64,000 nucleotides of DNA from NCBI RefSeq assembly GCF_003550175.1, contig NZ_QXDF01000001.1:2086850-2150849 (forward strand), read 5' to 3'. Position numbers and translations under genes: made by a program. Of the stretch, positions 33,675 through 41,825 are shown piece by piece; position 1 is the first letter of the stretch; the number at the start of each line of letters is the position of its first letter. This stretch comes from Dichotomicrobium thermohalophilum (GTDB lineage: Bacteria > Pseudomonadota > Alphaproteobacteria > Rhizobiales > Rhodomicrobiaceae). A model generated the notes under the pieces. The model was not told where the DNA came from and made no database searches. It saw nothing but the letters and a program-made list of their open reading frames with translations.

Positions 33675-35018
33675 TCACCGGGACGGCTGCTCAGGCCAGC
33701 GCGCGTGGTATTCGTCAATGACGTAAGCGTGCGCGTGTTCCAGCCCGCGCGCGGTGGCCCGCGCGTCGCGGACATGCGGATGATCGGCCGGCAGGTCATC
33801 ATGGACGTGCTCCAGCACCTCGGGGTCGGACCGCGGCCAGGACAGCATCGCTAGCGCCGCGCCCGCCCCGCCGAGCACCGCAAGGACACCGGCCGTGACC
33901 GACAAGCCGAACGCGCCGCCCAGCCAACCCGCCATCGGATAGGTGAGCAGCCAGCAGGCGTGCGACAGCGCGAACTGCGCGGCGAACAGGGCCGGACGGT
34001 CTTCCTTGTGCGCGGAGCGGCGGAGCAGCCGGCCCGCCGGGGTCAGCACGCCGGAATAGGCGACCCCGAGCACGAACCAGATGACAAGGAAGCTCCACCA
34101 GCCGGCGCCCTGCCCTATTGGCGAGACGCTAAGCGCCGCCAGCCCGGCGACGAGGCCCGCGCCGCCCGCAAGCATGACGCGGCGATCGCTCGCCCTCTCC
34201 AGCAAGCGCGGCAGCGCGAGCGCCCCGATCATCGAGCCGCCGCCGAACACCGCCAGCGCGATGGCCACATCGCTTTCGCCCAGGCCGAAGACACTGCGCA
34301 CATAGACGACGGTGTTGACGATCACCATCGCCCCGCCCGCCGCCGCGGCCAGGTTGAGCGCGAGCAGGCCGCGCAGCCGCGGCGTTTTCAGGTAATTGCG
34401 GATGCCCTTGGTCGCGCGCTGGAAAAAGCTGGCCTGTGCGGTCGCCGTCACCACTGGGAGCGCCACCGAGAGCACAAGCGCGGCGGACAGCGCGAAGCCA
34501 ATCGCCGTCGTCGCGAACAGCCAGTGAAAGCTGATGAGCGCCAGCAGCGCGGCGGCGAGCGCCGGGCTGAGCAGGTTTTCCAGATCATAAGCCAGCCGCG
34601 AGAGCGACAGTGCCCGCGTGTAGTCTGCCTCGTCGGGGAGGATGTCCGGAATCGTCGCCTGGAAGGCCGGCGTGAAGGATGCCGACGCCGACTGCAGCAG
34701 GAAGATCAGCACATAGACCTGCCAGACCTGATCGACGAAGGCGAGCATCAGCACGATGACGCCGCGGATAACGTCGAGCGACACGAGGAACCCCCGGCGC
34801 GGCAACTTCTCGGCAAGCGCCCCGGCGAAGGGCGACACGCCGACATAGGCGATCATCTTGATGGCAAGCGCCGTACCCAGCACGAAGCCGGCCTGCTCCC
34901 CCGCGAGGTCATAGGCCAGCAGGCTGAGCGCGACCGTTGCGAGGCCCGTGCCGAGCAGCGCGATGACCTGGGCGGCGAAAAGATGGCGGAAGGTGCGATT
35001 CTTCAGAATGTCCAGCAT
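33675..35018 (-). CDS. MFS transporter with His-rich C-terminal tail
   Basis: 447 residues, 12 predicted membrane segments, MFS loop motif AGALAEKLPRRGFL between helices 2 and 3. The last ~45 residues are cytoplasmic and carry seven His with several acidic residues (EHVHDD, DHPH, EHAHAY, EYH). Metal-efflux MFS proteins such as NreB have comparable His tails, so nickel, cobalt or another metal is a reasonable guess. Confidence 0.82.
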   Translation of the reverse strand: MLDILKNRTFRHLFAAQVIALLGTGLATVALSLLAYDLAGEQAGFVLGTALAIKMIAYVGVSPFAGALAEKLPRRGFLVSLDVIRGVIVLMLAFVDQVWQVYVLIFLLQSASASFTPAFQATIPDILPDEADYTRALSLSRLAYDLENLLSPALAAALLALISFHWLFATTAIGFALSAALVLSVALPVVTATAQASFFQRATKGIRNYLKTPRLRGLLALNLAAAAGGAMVIVNTVVYVRSVFGLGESDVAIALAVFGGGSMIGALALPRLLERASDRRVMLAGGAGLVAGLAALSVSPIGQGAGWWSFLVIWFVLGVAYSGVLTPAGRLLRRSAHKEDRPALFAAQFALSHACWLLTYPMAGWLGGAFGLSVTAGVLAVLGGAGAALAMLSWPRSDPEVLEHVHDDLPADHPHVRDARATARGLEHAHAYVIDEYHARWPEQPSR

Positions 35019-35139
35019 GGGCCTAACCTAACGCCTTGCGCGGGCGAGGAAAGCCCCGCCACGCCGCCTTGTCTTTGGCATGATTTCCCGGCATGTAGTC
35101 CGGCCCACGCGACCGAGCGTGTTTTTCGATCAGTCTGGG

Positions 35140-35265
35140 ACGATTCCCCATTCGTCGTTGCCGGACTTGCCTGTGCTCGGGCCTGATCCGAGTAATCCGG
35201 CAATCCGGCTTAAAGGCTTGCCGCGGTTATGGGTGCCCGTGTCAAGCACGGGGATGACGTGTTTT
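35140..35265. repeat. Intergenic palindromic repeat element, degenerate
   Basis: Begins CGTCGTTGCCGGACTTG and ends GTCAAGCACGGGGATGACG, the outward arms typical of dispersed alphaproteobacterial intergenic palindromes, with further partly complementary segments (GATCCGAGTAATCCGGCAATCC) inside. Fills most of the 299-bp gap between the MFS and racemase genes; no gene seen there. Confidence 0.45.
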
Positions 35266-35317
35266 GTTCTGATCGAAAATTGCGCCAGCGCGGCAGGCGC
35301 TTGGCAGAGGATGGCAC

Positions 35318-36016
35318 ATGAAAACGATCGGCCTGATCGGCGGCATGAGCTGGGAGAGCACCGCCGTCTATTACCGGCTGCTGAACCAGATGGCGCGCGA
35401 GCGGCTCGGCGGGCTGCATTCAGCGCAGCTCCTGTTGTGGTCCTTCGACTTCGCGCAGATCGAGGCGTTGCAGGCCGCGGGCGACTGGGCGGCGGCGACC
35501 GAGGCAATGGTCGCGGCGGCGCGGCGGCTGGAGCGCGGCGGGGCGGACGGCCTCGTCATCTGCACCAACACCATGCACAAGATGGCGGGCGAGGTGCAGG
35601 CGGCGGTGAGCATTCCGCTCATCCATATCGGCGACGCGACGGCCAGGGCGATCCACGAGGCCGGGGCGCGGAAGCCCCTGTTGCTGGCGACGCGCTACAC
35701 GATGGAGCAGGATTTCTACAAGGGCTTCCTGCGCGACCGGCACGGGATCGACGTGGCGGTGCCGGACGAGGCGGGGCGCACGGTCGTGCACGACATCATC
35801 TACAACGAGTTGTGCCAGGGTGTCGTGAAGCCGGAGTCCAAGCGGGCCTATCTGGATGTGATCGCGCGGGCGCAGTCGGACGGGATCGACGGCGTAATCT
35901 TCGGCTGCACGGAGGTCGGGCTGCTTCTCTCACCACAAGATCTGGACTTGCCGGCCTTCGACACGACCGCATTGCACGCGCGCGCCGCGCTGGACTTCGC
36001 GCTGTCCGGGGACTGA
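35318..36016 (+). CDS. Aspartate/glutamate racemase family protein
   Basis: 232 residues. PLP-independent racemase with paired catalytic cysteines in VICTNTMH (about Cys85) and FGCTEVGLL (about Cys195). N-terminus KTIGLIGGMSWEST is that of broad-specificity YgeA-like racemases. Flanked by a repeat element and a terminator, so monocistronic. D-amino acids might go to the cell wall or signalling. Confidence 0.88.
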   Translation: MKTIGLIGGMSWESTAVYYRLLNQMARERLGGLHSAQLLLWSFDFAQIEALQAAGDWAAATEAMVAAARRLERGGADGLVICTNTMHKMAGEVQAAVSIPLIHIGDATARAIHEAGARKPLLLATRYTMEQDFYKGFLRDRHGIDVAVPDEAGRTVVHDIIYNELCQGVVKPESKRAYLDVIARAQSDGIDGVIFGCTEVGLLLSPQDLDLPAFDTTALHARAALDFALSGD

Positions 36017-36023
36017 ACAGGGC

Positions 36024-36054
36024 GGTGTGTCCGCGCAAGCCGGACACACCTTTT
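36024..36054 (+). terminator. Rho-independent terminator of the racemase gene
   Basis: GGTGTGTCCG (36024-36033) / CGGACACACC (36041-36050), 7-nt loop, TTTT tail, 7 bp after the stop. Confidence 0.9.
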
Positions 36055-36068
36055 CTGAACGGTTGCCG

Positions 36069-36359
36069 TCACTCCTGCGTCAGAAAGGCCCCATCCGAGA
36101 TTTCGACGACTTCATCTCCGTCGAACACTTCGATGTCGCCGTTCTCCATCTCGATGGTACAGGCTTGCTCGCAGATCCTGACGGTCCCGCCTGCGGGAAT
36201 CACGACACGTCTTGTCTCGACGTCGCCCTGGCCTTCCAGAACCCTCAGCCTGTGCTCGGTCGAATCCCGGTTGGTCACCGTGAGCGCGTGAACCTCGGCC
36301 GCCGCAAAAACTGCCAGACTTGCGGTTGTCACGACGGCCAACGACTTGCGCACTGGCAT
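36069..36359 (-). CDS. Small exported hypothetical protein
   Basis: 96 residues. Signal peptide to about residue 25 (AAEVHA-LTV). The mature part is acidic and beta-rich, with the only two cysteines in RICEQACTIEM (CX3C), probably a disulfide or metal site. I do not recognise the family. Faces the racemase terminator. Confidence 0.65.
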   Translation of the reverse strand: MPVRKSLAVVTTASLAVFAAAEVHALTVTNRDSTEHRLRVLEGQGDVETRRVVIPAGGTVRICEQACTIEMENGDIEVFDGDEVVEISDGAFLTQE

Positions 36360-36399
36360 GTCACGCTCCCTTGCTCATGCTGTTGCGATTTCCGCCGGC

Positions 36400-36537
36400 T
36401 TACTTCTGGCCGCGCGACCCCTGCTCGCCCTCAGCCTGCTTCGACTGAGCGGCCTGCTCGGGTTTGGGCTCGGTACCAGCCTGCGCCTTTTTCTGTTTCG
36501 GCGATTTGTTTGTGCCGCCCGACTTGCTCTGCTTCAT
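36400..36537 (-). CDS. 45-residue disordered Lys/Gln-rich protein
   Basis: Starts at ATG 36537 after GGAGGATCAAGAG, a strong ribosome-binding site. Composition is almost wholly Lys, Gln, Gly, Ser, Glu and Ala (MKQSKSGGTNKSPKQKK...), with no hydrophobic core, so it should be intrinsically disordered. No family recognised; probably a stress or nucleic-acid-associated peptide. 23-bp gap to the exported protein suggests shared transcription. Confidence 0.55.
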   Translation of the reverse strand: MKQSKSGGTNKSPKQKKAQAGTEPKPEQAAQSKQAEGEQGSRGQK

Positions 36538-36752
36538 CTCTTGATCCTCCAAAACATCGCTTAAGAGACGACTGCAGAGATCGCTGAGCACTGCGGCGGC
36601 ATCAAGATGCCATGATGGCTTTATTGGGACGTGGTATAATATTGGTGAATGGGTGTTGCGCGGGGTGCCGAAGGGGAACGGCTGGCGCGAATAGTGGATA
36701 AGATGTTCAGCGTTGCGATTCAGGCAGTCTGGATGAGAATCTGAATACCGGA

Positions 36753-36829
36753 TGGTAGCGGAGGAGGGACTTGAACCCCCGACACGCGGATTATGATTCC
36801 GCTGCTCTAACCAGCTGAGCTACTCCGCC
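36753..36829 (-). tRNA. tRNA-Met (CAU), elongator type
   Basis: 77 nt on the minus strand with encoded CCA. D-arm TAGCTCAGCTGGTTAGAGCA, anticodon stem GCGGA/TCCGC with loop ATCATAA, T-arm GGGGGTTCAAGTCCCT. Acceptor GGCGGAG pairs with CTCCGCT (terminal G-U). The acceptor and anticodon stem match the alphaproteobacterial elongator rather than the initiator (which has GGG/CCC in the anticodon stem). Confidence 0.92.
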
Positions 36830-36962
36830 CCAAAGTCGCGCCCGGACCCAATGCGCCGGCAGTCAAGCGGCCAATCCGCTGCACGAGGAAAGCGATAACA
36901 ATCGTATAAGAACGCCGCCGCGACCCGTCAAGTCGGGACACGCCCCGCATTCACGCCGGCGT

Positions 36963-37610
36963 TCAGCCTTGCGCAGCCGGGCGCTCAGGCCGCTTGTTGA
37001 AACGCAGCATCGAAAACAGTCCCATCGGCCACATCGGGGTCTGCTCCTGCAGCGCCAGTTCGGGGCAGACCATCACCCGCTCGGTCTCGAACACCGGATG
37101 CCAGCCCAGCGTCTCGGCCAGCGGCGCCATCTTGTGCTCGACCCAGCCGCGCAGCCCGTGCTCCTGGCTGAAATGATTTACGAGGATCACCTCGCCGCCC
37201 GGCGCGCAGACGCGGGCCAGCTCGCGCATCACCGCCACCGGATCGGGCACGACCGTCATCACATACATCGCCACGACCGTGTCGAAGGCGCCATCGGCAA
37301 AGCCAAGCCCCGCGGCGTCCATCTGCGCCAGCCCGAGGACATGATCGAGCCGACGCGCGCGCGTCTGCGCCTTGGCCAGCATTTCCGGCGAGATGTCGAG
37401 CCCGACAACCTTCAGATGCGGCTTGTAAGCGGGCAGCGAAAGCCCGGTCCCGACGCCCACCTCCAGCACGCGGCCTTCCCGCGTGTTGATGTAGCTGACC
37501 GCGCGCCGCCGCCCGACGGCGGCGACCCGGCCAAAGGTGTGATCGTAGACCGGCGCCCAGCGGCGGTAGGCCTTGCGCACAGCTTCGTTGTCGAGCGTCG
37601 GTGTGGACAT
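36963..37610 (-). CDS. pmtA: PmtA-type phospholipid N-methyltransferase
   Basis: 215-residue class I SAM methyltransferase. SAM motif I is VLEVGVGTGLSLP (about 48-60), motif II VVGLDISPEML, and VVAMYVMTVVPDPV is highly typical of Rhodobacter-type PmtA, which methylates phosphatidylethanolamine stepwise to phosphatidylcholine. N-terminal AYRRWAPVYDHTFG also fits. A ubiquinone-type methyltransferase is the alternative. Confidence 0.75.
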   Translation of the reverse strand: MSTPTLDNEAVRKAYRRWAPVYDHTFGRVAAVGRRRAVSYINTREGRVLEVGVGTGLSLPAYKPHLKVVGLDISPEMLAKAQTRARRLDHVLGLAQMDAAGLGFADGAFDTVVAMYVMTVVPDPVAVMRELARVCAPGGEVILVNHFSQEHGLRGWVEHKMAPLAETLGWHPVFETERVMVCPELALQEQTPMWPMGLFSMLRFNKRPERPAAQG

Positions 37611-37738
37611 CTTGACCCCGTGATGGCTTTCGACAGCCGCCTTTTAAGCCACGCCACGGTTTCGCTCCAGTCCTTTCGTCTTTATAAGCGGCATTGGGGC
37701 CAAAACGCGCCGCGCGCGCCATAACAACCCGGCGACAC

Positions 37739-38515
37739 ATGACCCAGTTGTCCATCGTCATTCCCGCGCATAACGAGGCGGGCAATCTCGCGCCGCTGAT
37801 CGCGGAAATCACGGCCGTCTTCGCCGCCGAAGCGCCCCGTCTTGAATACGAGATCATCATTATCGACGACGGAAGCAGCGACGGCACGCGCGCGGAAGTC
37901 AGCGCCTTGATGCCCAGCGAGCCCCGTCTGCGCCTGATCGCCCATGGCCAGCGGGCGGGCAAATCCGCCGCGCTCAAGACCGGGTTCGAGGCTGCGCGCG
38001 GCGCGTGGATCGCCATGCTGGACGGCGATGGCCAGAACGACCCGGCGGACCTGGCGCGGCTGTGGCCCGAAATTGCCGGTGGCGGCGAGGCCGTCATCTA
38101 TGCGGGCGTGCGCCGCCGGCGCAATGACGGGCCGGTCAAATATGCCACAAGCAAGCTCGCCAACCCGATCCGCAAGTTCATGCTCCGCGACGGCTCGCGC
38201 GATGCCGGCTGCGGCTTCAAGGTGATCCCTTGCGCATTGGCCCGCGCCCTGCCCTATTTCGACAACATGCACCGCTTTCTGCCCGCGCTGGCGCGGCGCG
38301 AGGGGCTGGCGGTGCGCGAGGTGATGATCAACGACCGCGCCCGGCGGCACGGCGCATCGAAATACGGCTTCTTCGACCGCGCGGCGGTCGCCTTCCTCGA
38401 TGTCGTCGGCATGTATTGGCTCATGCGGCGCTACAGCCCGCGCGGGGATATCGCCGAGATCGCCGCCCAGCCGGAGCAGACGGCCAAACGCGCGGGCGCT
38501 CAAGGCGCGCGCTGA
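37739..38515 (+). CDS. Family 2 glycosyltransferase (polyprenyl-phosphate sugar synthase type)
   Basis: 258 residues. GT-A fold with VIPAHNEAGNL at the N-terminus, IIDDGSSDGT, and the DXD-like LDGDGQNDP. No C-terminal membrane helices, though a hydrophobic segment VAFLDVVGMYWLM may sit at the membrane. Dolichol-phosphate-mannose-synthase-like enzymes charge undecaprenyl phosphate with a sugar that a GT39/ArnT-type enzyme uses; such an enzyme is encoded convergently next to it, with 16 bp of overlap. Confidence 0.85.
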   Translation: MTQLSIVIPAHNEAGNLAPLIAEITAVFAAEAPRLEYEIIIIDDGSSDGTRAEVSALMPSEPRLRLIAHGQRAGKSAALKTGFEAARGAWIAMLDGDGQNDPADLARLWPEIAGGGEAVIYAGVRRRRNDGPVKYATSKLANPIRKFMLRDGSRDAGCGFKVIPCALARALPYFDNMHRFLPALARREGLAVREVMINDRARRHGASKYGFFDRAAVAFLDVVGMYWLMRRYSPRGDIAEIAAQPEQTAKRAGAQGAR

Positions 38516-39984
38516 AAAAGCTGATAGCTCAACCGCATCGTCTCGCCCGAGAGGTTGGCGTATGGCGCGCTCAGCCGCCGCACCGGCCCATCTGGCGCGT
38601 ACTCAGGCCCAAGCTGTGCGACGAGAGCCCCGGGCGCGTCTTCGGAATGTCCGCGCCAGACCAGCAGCGCCTGCGGCGGCTCGTCCCCGGCCGACCATAT
38701 CCGCGCACCGTCCAGCCGGATCACGACGTTCGCAGCAAGCCGTTGCCGCCCCGCCAGAACCGCGACCGGCCCGTCGATCTCATCGCGCATCTCGGCGGCG
38801 AACTGCGGATAGGGATGCGCGAGCTGTTCCTTGCCGAACAGCAGCCAGGCCGGATAAGCCGTCAACATCAGCAGCACGAGAACTCCGGCGGTGCGCAGGA
38901 AATGCACCGGCGCGCGCCCGCGCAACTCCAGCGGCCAGGCCGCCGCCAGCCACAGCGGCACGGCCATCAACAGCGGCGTCATGTAGCGCTCATCGACGCT
39001 GTGCAGATCGGCCAGCAGGATCACCAGCGCGAAGAGGCCGACGCTCATAAGCGTCACCCGCGCAAAGAAGCGCGCGGCGATCGCCCGGCCCGCATCCAGC
39101 GCGCTTGGCGCCTCGGCCGGCGTCAGCCGCCAGACAATGAACCACACTGCCACCAGTGGCCCGGCCCAGGCCAGCGTCGCCTGCGCCATTGCGAGCAGCC
39201 CGTCGATGCCCAGCGCCGGCACGTCCACAACCGAATACAGAGGGTGTTCGCGTGCCAGCCTCGCCATGCGCTCAGTGGTCTCGGACAGGTGAGCCACCGC
39301 CCAAATGACGTGCGGCAGATAAAGGACGGTGACAAGCGCGACCGGCCAAATCAGGCGCGGTACGAACAGCTTGTCCCGCACCTCACGGATTGACCACGTG
39401 GCCACCACAATCGCGGCGAGCGCCAGGAAATAGTTGTATTTCGAAAACGCTCCTGCCGCGACCGCGACGCCGAGCCAGAGGAAATCGCCCAAGTTGCCGC
39501 GTTCGCGGATCCGCATGATGGCGTGCAACGTCGCTGCGACGCCAAACATCACCATGACGGTGTGGGCCAGCGTGACCTGCGACTTCCACACCACCTGCGG
39601 CAGGAACAGCAGGCTCGCCGCGGCGATCAGCCCGGTAAGCTGTCGCCCGGAGATGCGCCGCCCGGCGTCGTAGATGCACAGATAGGTGCCGGCCAGAAAC
39701 GCCGTTTTGACGATCGCAACGGCGGCGGCCCAGCTCCCCGTGAGCCAAAGCGCGCCAGCGACAAGCCAGTTATAGACCGGCGGATGCGAGTTGCCGTAGC
39801 CCAGCGCAAGATGCGTGTGGCCGACGAACTGAGCCTCGTCCGTCTCAAGACTTCCGGAAAAGCTCAGCCGGATGGCCAGCAGCGCGGCGAAATATGCGAA
39901 GATGATCCAGACGCTATAGCGGGCGATCGTCTCGACATCGAGGGCGCGGGCCGGCCGCGCCAGCGTTTCGCCCGCTCCGCTCAT
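38500..39984 (-). CDS. GT39/ArnT-like glycosyltransferase
   Basis: 494-residue polytopic membrane protein (about 10-12 helices). The first periplasmic loop has the catalytic acidic pair [10 protein letters not shown] followed by [12 protein letters not shown], as in ArnT/PMT-like enzymes that transfer a sugar from a polyprenyl-phosphate donor. A soluble periplasmic domain of about 100 residues ends the protein. ATG 39984 overlaps the mnmA stop (ATGA). Confidence 0.83.
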   Translation of the reverse strand: MSGAGETLARPARALDVETIARYSVWIIFAYFAALLAIRLSFSGSLETDEAQFVGHTHLALGYGNSHPPVYNWLVAGALWLTGSWAAAVAIVKTAFLAGTYLCIYDAGRRISGRQLTGLIAAASLLFLPQVVWKSQVTLAHTVMVMFGVAATLHAIMRIRERGNLGDFLWLGVAVAAGAFSKYNYFLALAAIVVATWSIREVRDKLFVPRLIWPVALVTVLYLPHVIWAVAHLSETTERMARLAREHPLYSVVDVPALGIDGLLAMAQATLAWAGPLVAVWFIVWRLTPAEAPSALDAGRAIAARFFARVTLMSVGLFALVILLADLHSVDERYMTPLLMAVPLWLAAAWPLELRGRAPVHFLRTAGVLVLLMLTAYPAWLLFGKEQLAHPYPQFAAEMRDEIDGPVAVLAGRQRLAANVVIRLDGARIWSAGDEPPQALLVWRGHSEDAPGALVAQLGPEYAPDGPVRRLSAPYANLSGETMRLSYQLFQRAP

Positions 39985-41162
39985 GCCGAAAGCGCTGGGT
40001 CTGCCGCGTCGATCCAGCCGCCACCGAGCACGCGGGCGCCCTGTGCTGAGCCATCGTAAAACACGCAAGCCTGGCCCGGAGAGACACCGTCCTCGCCGTC
40101 GATCAGCCGCACCCAGACCTCGCCCTCGCGCAGGTGAAGTTCAGCGGGCTGCGGCGGGCGCGTCGAGCGGACCTTGGCGTGGATCTCGCGCGGGCCACCC
40201 GTGAGCGGACCATCGCCGAGCCAGTTCACCTCGCGCAACCTGACCCAGTGGGTCAGCAGCGCCTCACGCGGACCGACGACGAGCTCGCGGCGCTCGGCAT
40301 TGATGCGCACGACGTAGAGCGGCTCCTGCGCGGGGATGCCAATACCGCGGCGCTGGCCGATCGTATAGTTGATGATGCCGTTGTGACGGCCGAGCTTGCG
40401 CCCGTCGATATGCACGATGTCGCCCGGCTGTGCCGCATCGGGACGCAGCTTTTCAACGACCTGCGTGTAGCGCCCGGTTGGCACGAAGCAGATGTCCTGG
40501 CTGTCGGCCTTTTGCGCGACCGGCAGGTTCCATTCGCGCGCCAGGTCGCGGACGTCATTCTTGTGCATATCGCCAAGCGGAAAGCGCAGGAATTCGAGCT
40601 GCTCGGGCGTAGTGGCGAACAGGAAATAGCTCTGATCGCGGTCGGCGTCGCGCCCGCGATGCAGTTCCCATCCTCGTGGACCGGGGCGATTGACGATGTA
40701 ATGGCCGGTCGCCATCGCGTCAGCGCCCAGTTCCTTCGCCCTGCCCAGCAAGTCGTTGAACTTCACCGACTGGTTGCACTGGACGCAGGGAATCGGCGTC
40801 TCACCGGCCACATAGCTGTCGGCGAAATTCTGGATCACCGCGTCGCGGAAGCGCCGCTCATAGTCCAGGACGTAATGCGGGATGCCGATCGCCGCTGCCA
40901 CGCGGCGAGCGTCGTGAATGTCCTGCCCGGCACAGCAGCTGCCCTTGCGCGCGGTCGCTTCGCCGTGATCATAGAGCTGCAGTGTGATGCCGATCACGTC
41001 ATAGCCCTCACGCGCGAGCATCGCCGCGACGACCGATGAATCGACGCCGCCGGACATGGCCACGACCACGCGTGTTTGCTCCGGCGGGCCGGGCAAATAC
41101 AAGCTGTTGAGGCCGCTCGCCTCGGCAGGCCGTGCGGTTGTGATCGTGCTGGACTGTGCCAT
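39981..41162 (-). CDS. mnmA: tRNA-specific 2-thiouridylase MnmA
   Basis: 393 residues. P-loop MSGGVDSS (36-43), GSCCAGQD, catalytic PCVQCN (C126, C129), the second redox Cys in QDICFVP, and the C-terminal beta-barrel (IGQRRGIGI). It thiolates U34 of Lys, Glu and Gln tRNAs. ATG 41162 is chosen; the frame extends upstream but without homology. Overlaps the GT39 gene by 4 bp. Confidence 0.93.
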   Translation of the reverse strand: MAQSSTITTARPAEASGLNSLYLPGPPEQTRVVVAMSGGVDSSVVAAMLAREGYDVIGITLQLYDHGEATARKGSCCAGQDIHDARRVAAAIGIPHYVLDYERRFRDAVIQNFADSYVAGETPIPCVQCNQSVKFNDLLGRAKELGADAMATGHYIVNRPGPRGWELHRGRDADRDQSYFLFATTPEQLEFLRFPLGDMHKNDVRDLAREWNLPVAQKADSQDICFVPTGRYTQVVEKLRPDAAQPGDIVHIDGRKLGRHNGIINYTIGQRRGIGIPAQEPLYVVRINAERRELVVGPREALLTHWVRLREVNWLGDGPLTGGPREIHAKVRSTRPPQPAELHLREGEVWVRLIDGEDGVSPGQACVFYDGSAQGARVLGGGWIDAADPALSA

Positions 41163-41431
41163 GCGTCGCCTGGCTATGACCGCTATGGAACGAGATTTTC
41201 CGCAAATATACTGAGGGTTGGGGTCCCCTGCAACCGGCGCTGCCAAAGCCTTCGCAAAGCGAAAGCGAAACAAATTTTCGTGAATTCCCGTATAAGTTGT
41301 GAAATAATATAAAACACCTAAAGATTGTCCTATTCTGGGAACTTACTTGGCCTCGCTGAGTAAAAGAAAATTAAGCCGAACCCGATACCGTTCCTACCGT
41401 CGCGTTCGATTGTACCGGGTTCAAATACACG

Positions 41432-41707
41432 ATGAGTGAGCATTTCACGTCGCGTGCAAGATATGTGATTGGCCCCGATGGTAGCCCGCTGACCATCGCC
41501 GACCTCCCACCCGCCAACACGCGCCGCTGGGTCATCCGACGCAAGGCCGAAGTGGTCGCTGCTGTGCGCGGGGGGCTTTTGAGCCTCAGCGAAGCCTGCG
41601 ATCGCTACCGTCTCACCATCGACGAGTTCCTGAGCTGGCAGCGCTCCATAGAGAAACATGGCCTGCCAGGTCTGCGCGCCACGCGCGTTCAGGAATACCG
41701 CGGCTAG
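41432..41707 (+). CDS. sciP: SciP, CtrA-inhibiting cell-cycle regulator (DUF1153)
   Basis: 91 residues. YVIGPDGSPLTIADLPP, RRWVIRRKAEVVAAVRGGLL and SLSEACDRYRLTIDEFLSW are near-identical to Caulobacter SciP as I remember it. A small helix-turn-helix protein that binds CtrA and GC-rich DNA to shut down CtrA targets in early G1. It is essentially restricted to Alphaproteobacteria. The 269-bp upstream gap is AT-rich but shows no clear paired TTAA CtrA box. Confidence 0.95.
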   Translation: MSEHFTSRARYVIGPDGSPLTIADLPPANTRRWVIRRKAEVVAAVRGGLLSLSEACDRYRLTIDEFLSWQRSIEKHGLPGLRATRVQEYRG

Positions 41708-41825
41708 GGCGCGCCCGGGCGCCCTTCCCTCCGTTCCGGCTTTCTGGTACAAATAGAGAACAAAACGATAACCCGGCGCCCCGCTTAGATTGCGGTGTTG
41801 CCGCTTTGATGCACCGGAACGCAGA

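Noticed and set aside
33960..35186. 408-residue plus-strand frame over the MFS gene
   Set aside because: Arg/Glu/His-rich antisense shadow of a 12-helix membrane protein.
36753..36829. Reading the CAU tRNA as tRNA-Ile2 or initiator tRNA
   Set aside because: The acceptor and body match elongator tRNA-Met; the GGG/CCC anticodon-stem pairs of the initiator are absent. Ile2 cannot be formally excluded without comparing all CAU tRNAs of the genome.
41708..41825. Cobalamin riboswitch before nrdJ
   Set aside because: The 118-bp gap is too short and lacks the conserved B12-box pattern.
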